Source: Blakeslea trispora
Taxonomy: Eukaryota > Mucoromycota > Mucoromycetes > Mucorales > Choanephoraceae
Assembly: GCA_025331445.1 (NCBI GenBank)
Contig: JAIWNE010000042.1
Location: 1 to 64,000, forward strand
Direction: 5' to 3'
DNA: 64,000 nucleotides
Part shown: positions 33,613 to 43,177 of the stretch, one piece after another
Layout of the letters: the number at the start of each line of letters is the position of its first letter
Position numbering within the stretch: the stretch's first letter is position 1
Notes under the pieces: generated by a model
What the model saw: only the letters and a program-made list of their open reading frames with translations
The model's database searches: none
What the model was told of the DNA's origin: nothing
Made by a program: the position numbers and the translations under genes

Positions 33613-35011
33613 CTAAAATCGACACTGCCTTTGGCTCAGTTCTACAGCACCTTTACGTTAAATGAAATAGATCAAGTGAGTTCCCTTCATATGTTCCTAT
33701 GTAAATGTTCAAAGTCTTTTTTTTTTGCTCTAGTTATCAGACGATCCTAGTTTTATGAAAACAGTATTGGACATTGAACACAATCAAGCTTTAAAAAGGG
33801 AAAACAATAGAGAAGAGAATGATGATATGTTTGAGTAAAGAAATTTGACTTGTGTTTCCTTTAGATGCTAATCGTTTTTATTAGTTGCATTTTACAAGCC
33901 AAAAGTTGGTCTTTTGGGTTTTCTTCTGACTTGACTTTGATTCCATCCTATCCTCTTAGAAAAGAAGATCAATCGTTTTTAGACGCTATGTCTCCTCTCC
34001 CACCTAAATCCATGGGTGTTTTAGCAGATCAAGCTTTTTCTAAAAAGGATAGACGTCAAGGTAAGAAAAAAAGAAATGTATGGAAGACGGGAAAGGATAG
34101 CCAATCCTATCTCTTTATAAGGCAAACCTATCTTGTCTACTTCGGATCATAAAGTAATTCAAACCTACAAAAAGCAAGTACGCTTCTTTTGTATGTGCAA
34201 ACAAAACAGGGAACATTAACCCTCCCCCCCCTCCTTAGAATGGCTCAATGCCTAAGTACCTTGACAGCTTCACAAGCACTCCCTAAAGTATTGCAGATCA
34301 TTCCTTCATTGGCCAATTGGGAAGCCATTTTATTCTTAACTTGCCCCTCCAATTGGTCTTCGGATGCTGTGCTTAAAATGACTCGTCTATTTCTGCACCA
34401 TGTCAAGGCAAATCAAACTAAACAGTATGTATTTTTTTTTTCTTAATACGCCAGCCAAGTGTACTATTTATTTATTTTGAACAAGATACTTTCAATATAT
34501 ACTTGTTCATGCTGTTCAATCCAACCTACGTCTGCATCAATCCATCTATCTAGATAGTGCACTCCATCAATCTCTCATGCTATCCATCACATCTCATCCA
34601 GGTCTGTTTCTCAAGGGTTATGTGTTTACTCAAGCAGAACATCTTAGTTTGACCGAAGCTAATCTTCTCTGTCAAATCATCACACCTCTCCCTGTACTCT
34701 ATACCTCCATGGCTCTGTTAGAATGGGCAAGCTATCCATTGACATTGCCCATCTGCCTATTAATAGATAAGCTTATTGATCAACAATCCCCTTTACCTTG
34801 TCGAGTGATCCACAGTCTTGTCTATGGTTATTTTGGCCATCATCTAATTACCTCGAGACCTTACGTATGGTACCAATCCTTTCTCAGCTTTATCTCTACC
34901 TATCAACAAGACTTGATACCTGATCAGATAAAAGAGTTGAAGCACACCATTCAATCTGTTGCTCATCATCCTGATTTCTCTTTTCCTATTCTCTCTGTTT
35001 TAAACTCTTGA
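33613..35011 (+). CDS. Divergent, short bystin (Enp1)-like protein, start unresolved
   Basis: Bystin/Enp1 is needed for 40S ribosome assembly. Coding pieces: 33613-33675, 33734-33834, 33960-34060, 34155-34173, 34239-34424 and 34486-35011, all in phase; about 331 residues. Bystin landmarks are LPKVLQIIPSLANWE, VLKMTRLFLHH, FLKGYVFTQAEHLSLTEANL and PCRVIHSLVYGYF. The long charged N-terminal region of normal bystin is absent. The exon at 34155-34173 ends in GCAAGT, a GC-AG intron. No good ATG was found: ATG GGA AAA TAA AAG at 33598 is in frame but stopped at once. It may be a paralog under decay or have an unseen first exon. Confidence 0.7.
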
Positions 35012-35138
35012 ATCACTTGTAAATAAAGAAAAATAAGACCTTGTTTATTCTCATCATGTTTGTTTTTATCCATCCAAAGGTCTAAAGAAAAAAGAAAGAA
35101 ATCAATCAAGATGTACACTTAGATTATCCATTTTTTTT

Positions 35139-35794
35139 TTACCTGTTGAAGCCACCTCTTCGATTCATGTATTGACGGTATTTCAGTGGTTTACGAACCT
35201 TGGCTCCAGAGATATCTGTACCAGGCACTTTTTTCTCTTTTGTGGTATCGAAATTGCCAAATCCCATTAATCGCATCATTTTTGTCTCTTCATCTTCATT
35301 GGGATCTTCCTCTTCTTCCTCTACTGTTGCTTCTTCAGGTTGTTTTTCTTCCACCGACCGATCGCGTCGTTGACTGGTAGAGCGATCGTTGGAGCGACGA
35401 CGACGACGACGATATTCTGGCGAATAAGAACGACTACGACTTCTATAACCACGATCTAGTTTATGTTAAACTTGCATCTATCTACATCAGAAGAGAGAGT
35501 GTGTGTGTTACCTCTTCGAGAAGGAGAAGCACGGCGATGACGCATATTCGAATCACGGTATCGATCGCGGCTATCATCTCTGTAACGTCTTCCTTCTCGA
35601 CTGCTATCTCTATAGCGTCTTCTGTCTCGGCTGTCATCTCGGTAACGTCTTCTTTCCCGACTGTCATCTCTGTATCGTGATTTATCATGGTATCGATCAT
35701 CCCTACGATGAGGTGAGCGGGAACGCGATCTGGAGCGAGGGTTATCCAAGTCTCTATATTCTCTTGCTCTACGAGGTGAAGGTGAACGAGGCAT
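35139..35794 (-). CDS. SNRNP27: U4/U6.U5 tri-snRNP 27 kDa protein
   Basis: SR-related component of the tri-snRNP in pre-mRNA splicing. Exons 35794-35512 and 35455-35139 give 199 residues. The N-terminal half is Arg/Ser and Arg/Asp-rich with a repeated RRYRDDSRD unit. An acidic linker (EEEEEDPNEDEET) leads to the highly conserved tail MMRLMGFGNFDTTKEKKVPG and KYRQYMNRRGGFNR, which identifies the family. The length fits. It converges on the bystin-like gene (127 bp between stops). Confidence 0.93.
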
Positions 35795-36091
35795 GAAAAT
35801 GGAATGAATTAGAAAAAAAAAAAAGAAAGAAATATCTAGAATCTTTTTCATTTTATATATATATTTTTTTTTACTTAGTCAAGAAATGACTGTCAAACGA
35901 TTGGCATGACAACCAAATAAGTTTCCTTAACAACCTCTCTAATCCGATTATACCAAAACGGCTTTTCGGTTTATCTTTCCATCAAGAACATGTACAGACT
36001 TACAAAACTTCTGGGGGGAAACAATTGAAGAAACAATACAATAAAACAAAGGAAGTTTATTCAATTATTCTCGGTAAGAAAAGTGACAGGT

Positions 36092-36529
36092 TTAATGATG
36101 ATGGTGAGCAGCATCGTGCTATCAAAAGAAAAAGGGAATGAGTTTATTATGTCACCATTGTTATGTACATGAACCACTTACAACAATAGGAGGAAGGTTA
36201 CGTTCCCACTTGGTACCTTCAGGACCCATAGGCACTATTTTGAAAGAAAAAGTTAAGTCAAGTCATACCCGAATAAGAATAGAAAAATAAAAGAGAAAAA
36301 GCATACACTTGTAAGGGTCAGGATGAGCCCATTCCTTAAGTTGGTTTTCAGCGTTTTGAACAAGTTGTTGAATTTCCTTGGGGTTAGTGACATGCTTGTT
36401 TTGTTCAAATTGAGCTCTGATCTGAAGGGCCTTTTGACGCCATAAATCACGTTGAATGTACCAATCGAGAGAAAGCTTCAAAGAGCGTTTGTAGAGTGAT
36501 TGGACTTGTAGGCGATGAGCTGCTGACAT
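36092..36529 (-). CDS. NDUFB9: NADH dehydrogenase (complex I) subunit B9/B22, LYR family
   Basis: Accessory subunit of mitochondrial complex I. Exons 36529-36307, 36234-36182 and 36118-36092 give 100 residues. It starts MSAAHRLQVQSLYKRSLKLS, with a variant LYR motif (LYK). DWYIQRDLWRQKALQIRAQF is the conserved helix, and LPMGPEGTKWERNLPP is the hallmark C-terminal signature. The protein ends in a natural His-rich tail (HDAAHHHH). Two donor choices exist at 36307; GTATGC keeps frame and homology. Confidence 0.88.
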
Positions 36530-36733
36530 GATAATATAAGGTGGTTTATAAAAAAAAAAGAAAAAAGAAAAAAAACCAAGTGCCAAATACAGATACACTC
36601 ACACACTCACTCACACTGATCATTGATGCACTCATACACAAAAAAAAAAGAAAAGAAAGAGTGACGTAAAAAATAATTCGACCAATCAAAATGATATGAA
36701 ACACAATCCTATTTTTTTTTGAATTTGGTTTTT

Positions 36734-37024
36734 TTATTGAAAAGGATCTATCATCATATCATCATGAAGTTCAGATGAAGGATGGCCGTCCACTTCCTCT
36801 TCTCTTGCACGCAAACCTTCTTCCTCTTCTTCCTCTTCTTCTACTTCTTGTTGCTCTACAGGCTGACCACGTATCAAAATAGTGGCTCGAACTTGAACTT
36901 GTCTTGCTTTCTGTTCTTGTATTCTTTCTTCAAGCAATGTCAATTCTAATAGTTTTTGCTGAGCTGATTTCTCTTTAAGATACCACTGAGAACCATTGCC
37001 TACATAAGTCAATGTAGGATACAT
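36734..37024 (-). CDS. Small hypothetical protein, acidic C-terminus
   Basis: Single-exon frame of 96 residues starting MYPTLTYVGNGSQWYLKEKS. A charged helix (LLELTLLEERIQEQKARQVQ) is followed by a Glu run and a tail DDMMIDPFQ. It is compact and isolated between two real genes, with an AT-rich leader, so it is likely genuine. I do not recognise a family. Confidence 0.5.
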   Translation of the reverse strand: MYPTLTYVGNGSQWYLKEKSAQQKLLELTLLEERIQEQKARQVQVRATILIRGQPVEQQEVEEEEEEEEGLRAREEEVDGHPSSELHDDMMIDPFQ

Positions 37025-37349
37025 AACGAAAGAAAAGAAAAAAAAAAAAGGAGCAGGCTGTGAATTCTCGAAAATTCCGCTTATTTTTATTGTGACAATG
37101 AATGATGGATTGAACGATGGATTGTTTAGTCCTTAATTCTTTCTTTTCTTGTTCCGTAGTGTAGCTGTTATTTATCCATGATGACTAGATGAAATACTGA
37201 TTGTAGAGAGTGAAAAAAGTGAGAAAGAGAAAAAAAAAGCATGTCGTTTCATGCTGAGAGTAGAATAAAATATTAGTGACTTTACCTTTATTTTAATTTT
37301 TTTCTTTTACTTTTTTCTCTCTCTCTTTCTCTATTAATATATATATAAC

Positions 37350-38048
37350 ATGAAGTCAAAAAAGCAAACAGAAGACGATGCTGTCTATGAAGTAGAAAAG
37401 ATAGTGAATCATAGACACTCTACCCGAGACAATGTAATACTCTTTTGCATAAAACATAAAGGAAGAATTACACTCAACTAACTATCTAGGACTAGAAATC
37501 AATTGACTATTTCATCAAATGGAAAGACTATGACGATAGCAACAATACATGGGAAAGAGAAGCCAATATGTAAGTGCAGATACAAGAAGATGAGCATCAA
37601 CTTATTGTTCCGGTTCAAGTTATTCAAAAGGATTAATTTCAGCGTATTGGAGCAAACAACCTTATACAGCAGACGCGTTCCGAAATAAGACATACCTGAA
37701 GAAACAGGAACGTCAACAATACATTCAAAAAGTACAACTCTCAGAGATTCAAGCAGCACCTCCTACAGGCTATACATGGGATGATATAGAGGCTGTAGTC
37801 AATGTATTCAAGACAGAACCCAACATCTTTTTTGCAGAAGTAAAATGGCCTCGATTGGATGTCAATACCTATATTCCTACTCGTATCATTAAGCGTTATA
37901 ATCCATTGAAGGTAAGAATCAGATTCGCTTGCGTAGAAAAAGAGAGAGAGAGAAATCCTTCTTTTGGTTGACACATTGCTTCTTTTTTTTTTCGTAGTTG
38001 ATTTATTTCTATGAATCTCAAATTGAATTTCAAGTCGCGTTTAAATAA
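37350..38048 (+). CDS. HP1-like chromodomain / chromo-shadow protein
   Basis: Heterochromatin protein that binds methylated H3K9 and dimerises through its shadow domain. Exons 37350-37433, 37496-37569, 37620-37911 and 37998-38048 give about 166 residues. The chromodomain reads YEVEKIVNHR, IDYFIKWKDYDDSNNTWERE and ANIYSKGLISAYW, with the Tyr/Trp/Tyr-type aromatic cage positions (Y, W, and Y of KDY). The shadow domain is GYTWDDIEAVVNVF to PTRIIKRYNPLKLIYFYES. For exon 3 the acceptor GGTTCAAG was chosen, since the later TTTCAG breaks the frame. RFC5 starts 81 bp downstream on the same strand. Confidence 0.88.
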
Positions 38049-38070
38049 AATAAAATAATAAAGCATTTTT

Positions 38071-38076
38071 TCGCGT
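38071..38076 (+). promoter_or_regulatory. MCB-like core (CGCGT) upstream of RFC5
   Basis: TCGCGT in an otherwise pure T-rich 81-bp spacer, 54 bp before the RFC5 start. The reverse complement ACGCGA contains the MCB core ACGCG used by MBF for G1/S genes in yeasts. Since RFC is a replication gene the match is suggestive, not proven. Confidence 0.35.
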
Positions 38077-38129
38077 TTTTTTTTTCATTTTATTTTTTTT
38101 ATTTTTTAGTAAGACAATACAACCAAGAA

Positions 38130-39488
38130 ATGAGTCTTTGGGCCGACAAATATAAACCAAAAACATTAGATCAGCTTTCCTATCATGACGATCTTTCAGC
38201 TCATCTAAAAAAGTTGGTAAGCTATAGACTCTACACTATTTATTAAAAAAAAAAGTTGTTGCTTTGACTGATGCCATTCATAGACTCACTCTGAAAACTT
38301 TCCTCACCTCTTATTTTATGGTCCACCAGGTGCTGGTAAAAAGACACGTATTACAGCTGCCCTTCGAGAGATCTATGGTCCTGCAGTAGACAAAGTAAGA
38401 CAGAAAAGAAAAAGAGAGACATAGAATACACATACTTATCTTATTGTTTAGTTGAAAGTTGAACAACGTCAATTTATCACTAGCAGCAATCGTAAATTAG
38501 CCTTTACGGTTGTCTCTAGTAACTTTCATTTAGAATTAAATCCAAGGTATGATGGAGAATGTCATCTTTTTTTTGATACATTTTTTATTTAACTAATGAT
38601 GTCTTTATGTATTTAGTGATTTGGGTCTTTATGATCGTGCCATTGTTCAAGATGTCATTAAAAGTATCGCTCAAACACAACAGATTGATTCCAATGCAAA
38701 GCATCAATTCAAAGGTTTATATCTATACACTACAAAGTCAACAATAGCTCACCTTGTATTTCATTTTCTTTAAAGTGGTTATTATTGATCAAGCAGATGA
38801 ATTAACAAGAGAAGCACAGGCTGCTCTTCGTCGTACCATGGAGAAATACACTTCCTCTATGCGTCTTATTCTCTGCTGTAATAGTTTGAGCAAGATCATT
38901 GCTCCTGTTCGATCCCGTTGTCTACTGATGCGAGTGGGTCGTCCTCAGGTCACTGAAATAGTACGTGTCCTTCAAGAGGTAGGATCTAAAGAAGGTATTC
39001 ATTTATCCAAAAGACTGGCGGAAGGTATTGCCGAACATGCCGAGAGAAACTTGCGATCTGCTCTGCTATCGTTGGAAAGTACAGCAGTGCGCCATGGCGA
39101 TCTCTCTTCTTTGACTCGACCAGAAGATTTGGATTGGGAAAAGGCTATTGCCAAGATAGCCCAGATGATCTTGACTGAACAGTCTCCTGCAAGATTACTT
39201 CAAGTACGAACTCAATTGTATGACATGTTGGCCAAATGTATTCAGTCCTCCGTAATTCTGAAACGTTTGACTTTCTATCTAATTCAACAAATACCTGAGC
39301 CAATTCAACTGAGTGTGATTGAGAAAGCTGCCTTTCACGTAAAGTCATTTGTTATTATGTTCTACTTTATATTTATTCCCCCCCCTTTTTTTTTTTTTTA
39401 ATAGCAACATCGCCTACAGATTGGTTCAAAGGATATTTTTCATTTAGAAGCCTTTGTTGCTTCTGTCATGAGTATCTATAAGAGGTAA
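38130..39488 (+). CDS. RFC5: Replication factor C subunit (yeast Rfc5 / human RFC3 type)
   Basis: Clamp-loader AAA+ subunit that helps place PCNA on DNA. Exons: 38130-38216, 38284-38394, 38452-38546, 38617-38714, 38776-39338 and 39405-39488; about 345 residues. The start [19 protein letters not shown] is typical. Walker A is the variant [10 protein letters not shown] seen in this subunit. The Walker B/sensor region is [20 protein letters not shown], with Asp-Gln-Ala-Asp in place of the usual DEAD, as in this non-hydrolysing subunit. The arginine-finger SRC motif is VRSRCL. All phases agree. Confidence 0.93.
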
Positions 39489-39926
39489 AACATATGAAAA
39501 AGATGGCTTGAACATTGTATTTACTTTATTACCATAGACACCTCAATCAAATGTAAATAAAGATAGTCATTGGAAAAACAAGATAGTTATAGGATCATCA
39601 TTTAACACGATTCGCTTAATAAATTGTTTCTTGTATAGAGTGAATGAAATTAAGCTTATTGGTTCAATGAGGGGGAGTGAGCAAAAGCAGACCAAAGATT
39701 CTAATGGAATAGTTCAATTCGAAATAGTCGTATTTAGACTAGAGTTAAAGGTAGCAATGGAAGTTACTTTATTGATGAAGATCGAATGAATTTTTTCTTT
39801 GCCGCAAACCATTACTTGTCTCGGTATCTTGTCCTACGTTGCCCATGGACTGCTAAAATCGAGTTGAACAGAACTTTAGATTTTTTTGTTTTTTTTTTAA
39901 ATTTCTCACTCTTTTTTCTTTTTGTC
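39489..39926. other. Intergenic region
   Basis: No gene seen. An in-frame ATG at 39786 would extend the ankyrin gene by 47 residues (a Phe-rich run over T tracts), but this looks like leader sequence and not protein. Confidence 0.5.
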
Positions 39927-41186
39927 ATGTATAAATATGAATGCCATTATACCAAAACTACTTCTTATAAAGCACTTGATGGACTTCGGTCTTTAATGCT
40001 CTCAAAATCCCATTGCCACCTACTGACATTGCCTGTAGAACTTGTGTCAGATATTTTCATTTTCGCTCAAAACCCAGCACTTGCCATCACTTGTACTTAT
40101 TTCTGGCAACTGAGTCATTCCACTTTACTCCGTGCAAACTATCTCTTGTTTCGCTATGGTCCCTCTTCTGTTTTAGGAGAGGCCGCTATGCAACGAAAGA
40201 TAGCTACTACACAAGTTATTCATCACTTATTAACATCAGGCCAGGCAGATCCTAAAGCGAACGGCGATGATTGGTTATTCATACATGCTTGTGAATCGAA
40301 CCAGACTGAACTAGGCCAATGGATCATTGAGGCCACCACACAAGATACACCTACCTTGACTCACTTTCTCAATGTGGCAGCCTCAAGGGGATCTGTTGCA
40401 TTCGTCGATCTCTTGATTCAACAATACCATGCTCGATTTTCAAATGAGGAAGATACACTTTTGGCTATGGCGTGTCGAGAGAACCATGTCAATCTTGTGA
40501 AACATCTGGTGAACCATTATGGATATTCTACACATCATCACTCGGAACTTCATCTAAGGAACGCTTGTGCTCATGGGCATCATCAACTGGTGGAGTTTAT
40601 TTTATCCACAGGCCATGCAGATGTACATGCCTTTGGTGATGCTGCTATTCAGAGTGCTGCCTACAAGGGATTTTCTCAGATTGTTCAGATGTTGATCGAC
40701 GCTGGTGCTCATGTAGATACTAATCAGAATGTATGTTTCCAGTTTGCTGTTATCAATAATCATGTCGAGACATTGGACTGCTTAGTTCGGAATGGTGTGG
40801 ATCCAAGGATGAATTTCGATTGGGCATTACGGTTTGCTTGTCGGAAGGGACTAAATCAGGTAGCTGTCTATTTGCTAGACTGTATAGGTAAAGAAGGACC
40901 TAATTTAGACGAAGGTATGCCATTGGAAGCAGCAGTAGCTCATGGGCATGTGTCTCTTGTGGACACTTTGCTAAAAAGAGGGGCAGATCCAAACAGTCGA
41001 AAAGCCATTCGTGGTCTTCGGTATATCATGAGTCCTAAATCGAAAACACAACATAAGGACACAATGATCCGTATGTTGATGGAAGCGGGCTTGGATCTAA
41101 CTCAGCCCTCTTGTCAGCAATTTATTCCTTTGACACAGACTAATAATCGATCCAATCTCTTTTCAGCGCTACTTTCGTGGATGTAA
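39927..41186 (+). CDS. Ankyrin-repeat protein with F-box-like N-terminus
   Basis: Single exon, 419 residues from MYKYECHYTKT. Near residues 35-75, LLTLPVELVSDIFIFAQNP followed by ITCTYFWQLS resembles an F-box, which would link it to SCF ubiquitin ligases. The rest is about nine ankyrin-type repeats of 30-34 residues, for example HLRNACAHGHHQLVEFILS, AIQSAAYKGFSQIVQMLIDA and PLEAAVAHGHVSLVDTLLKR. The T-rich tract just upstream of 39927 suits a leader, so this ATG is preferred over 39786. The partner and substrate are unknown. Confidence 0.75.
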   Translation: MYKYECHYTKTTSYKALDGLRSLMLSKSHCHLLTLPVELVSDIFIFAQNPALAITCTYFWQLSHSTLLRANYLLFRYGPSSVLGEAAMQRKIATTQVIHHLLTSGQADPKANGDDWLFIHACESNQTELGQWIIEATTQDTPTLTHFLNVAASRGSVAFVDLLIQQYHARFSNEEDTLLAMACRENHVNLVKHLVNHYGYSTHHHSELHLRNACAHGHHQLVEFILSTGHADVHAFGDAAIQSAAYKGFSQIVQMLIDAGAHVDTNQNVCFQFAVINNHVETLDCLVRNGVDPRMNFDWALRFACRKGLNQVAVYLLDCIGKEGPNLDEGMPLEAAVAHGHVSLVDTLLKRGADPNSRKAIRGLRYIMSPKSKTQHKDTMIRMLMEAGLDLTQPSCQQFIPLTQTNNRSNLFSALLSWM

Positions 41187-41430
41187 AGAGTGTGTGTGTG
41201 TGAAGCCACTATTTCTCTCTGTTGTTGTATATAGTGTATATAGCTTGATGATACCCCCACCTATTTATTTATTTTTTAAAGATAAAATATATATCTCCCT
41301 TTTCTTTGAATATTACAAATGTGTACCGTGTCCCCTCAAGAATTGAACATGACTTACTTAGTTTCTACCAAACCTCCCAGAAACATATGGATAACTGCTA
41401 TAAGCTCTCTTAGATTTTATTAAAATAATT

Positions 41431-41985
41431 TCATAAAAAAAAGCCAACTAATGATGAGTGGGGTTCACCTTTATTTCCAATGACCTCTTTAAGTCCAGCA
41501 GGCATGCTTGCAATGAGGTTTTTCCGATTCTCTGGCTGTAGTTTATCCCAAACCCTTTGCAAGCATACCCTATATTCTTCCAAGTTTTTCGAGCGCCTAT
41601 CTCTAGCCCGAAGGGCCTGCACATGTCTTTTCATTTGAATCCACAAATTTTCAGTTAGATTTAAATTAGGCAACTGTGCAAGCCATGGAAGGACTTGTAA
41701 GCCCTTCTCCATATTTCAGTCTTTGGTAGCTCTACATCTATGGACTGAAGCTTCATCCTCCACTAACTTGAAATTACGCTCCATTCCTAGAACCTAAAAA
41801 GTGAACCTTTGTATCTAAATGATATGAAACCGGGTCCCTTTTGGTTTTTATTGCTGCAAAAGTGGACCTCAGACTTGCTTCCATAACTGATGACTTCCCC
41901 CAAACCATCAGGCCTGTCCTAACACTCTGAAGAGTAGGCGCCAGAGTACAGTGGGCTCCCAAAAAAATTTTGAATTATTTAAAAC
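41431..41985 (-). pseudogene. Tc1/mariner transposase, 5'-truncated decayed copy
   Basis: The minus strand keeps only the C-terminal part of a Tc1-type DDE transposase. Pieces include LAPTLQSVRTGLMVWGKSS, then (after frame breaks) LPWLAQLPNLNLTENLWIQM and the end LKEVIGNKGEPHSS. In DxDxN/E terms the NPIEN block has become NLTEN. The copy stops abruptly near 41960 where the 3' flank of the next copy begins. It matches the neighbour at 42152-43177 in order and sequence and is much more eroded. Confidence 0.75.
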
Positions 41986-42151
41986 CCGCAAAATTGAAAT
42001 GATAATATGTAATGATAATGATCTTCAAAGGACTACTTAGCTTCTACCAAACCCTTTAAAACGTATAAATAACTGCTAGAAGTTTTCGTAGATTATACTG
42101 AAATAGTTTTATAGAACAAAAAGAGATTTTTATTTTATCAAATATGGCCGA

Positions 42152-43177
42152 CTAATGATGAGTTGGTCCACCTTTATTCTTAATGACCTCTTTAAGTCTA
42201 CTAGGCATGCTTAAAATGAGTTTGTTCCAATCTTGCGGTTGTAGTTCATCCCAAACCCTTTACAAGCATGCCTTATACTCCTCCAAGTCTCTTGGGCGCC
42301 TACCTCTAGCCCGAAGGGCCTGCACACGCCTTTTCATTATCATCCACAAATTTTCGATTGGATTCGAATCAGGCGATTGTGCAGGCCATGGTAAGACTTG
42401 CATACCTCTCTGAGCCTTCCATTCTTTTGCAGCTCTGCATCTATGAACCGGAGCGCCATCTTCCATTAGGATAAGATCTTGCTCCGTTCCATAGAATCTT
42501 AGGAGCGGGCCTTCGTATATGCATGATACGAAACCCGGTCCCTTTCGCTCTTCATTGCTGCAAAAGTGGAGCTCAGACTTATGGTCATACCTGAGGGCTC
42601 CCCAAACCATCAGGCTAGTCCTACCACTCTTAAAAGTAGGCGCCAAGCAACCCTCCAGATACTTCTCACTTGCTAAGCGCCAAACCATGACAGCGGCGGA
42701 ATTCTTGCCGTTTTCGAATGAGCTTTCATCCGTGAATACCACCTTCTTCCAGTCCTCGACCGTGAGATGTTGGTACTTCTCTGCAAACTTGAGTCGATTA
42801 AATCGATGCAGAGAAGTAAGAAAGGGCTTTCTCACGGCCACACGGTTGCGAAACCCCATACTGTGCAAAGCACGACGTACTGTTGAAGGGTGAACTCTAA
42901 CATGGAGAGATGCTGTCAATTCAGCCAGTGTGGCTCTCCTGTTAAAGATCACCTCTCTTCTGAGTATTCTCAGTGTTCTTGGTGATAGCTTTTTTGGTCT
43001 ACCAGATCCTTTTGCTCGAGCCGTGGTGCCCCTTAACTCTGCTCTCTTCAGAGCCGCATAGATGGTGGCCTCTCTCACCCCTGATGTGAGTGCAATTTGA
43101 GACATTTTGATTCCTTGTTTTCTCATTTCGAGCATGATACGCTTTTCTTCGTCGTTTAGGAACTTTCTGGTGGACAT
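42152..43177 (-). pseudogene. Tc1/mariner transposase, nearly full length with nonsense codon
   Basis: The minus strand reads from MSTRKFLNDEEKRIMLEMRK through a paired HTH (ATIYAALKRAELRG; STVRRALHSMGFRNR) into the catalytic domain: VVFTDESSFENGK (first Asp), then ILMEDGAPVHRC (second Asp) and AQSPDSNPIENLWM (Glu of a DD34E-type block). A TAA at 42260-42262 replaces a Gln codon that the left copy retains (CLQRVWD), cutting off about the last 36 residues; the frame then runs to TAG at 42152. The element has been silenced late, since the rest is intact. Clear terminal inverted repeats were not found. Confidence 0.85.

Noticed and set aside
35503..35796. Plus-strand frame with CHLGNVF repeats
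   Set aside because: It is the antisense of the Arg/Asp repeat of SNRNP27.
37570..37692. Using the TTTCAG acceptor for HP1 exon 3
   Set aside because: It gives a frame that stops after 16 residues; the earlier GGTTCAAG acceptor restores the conserved chromodomain end and the shadow domain.
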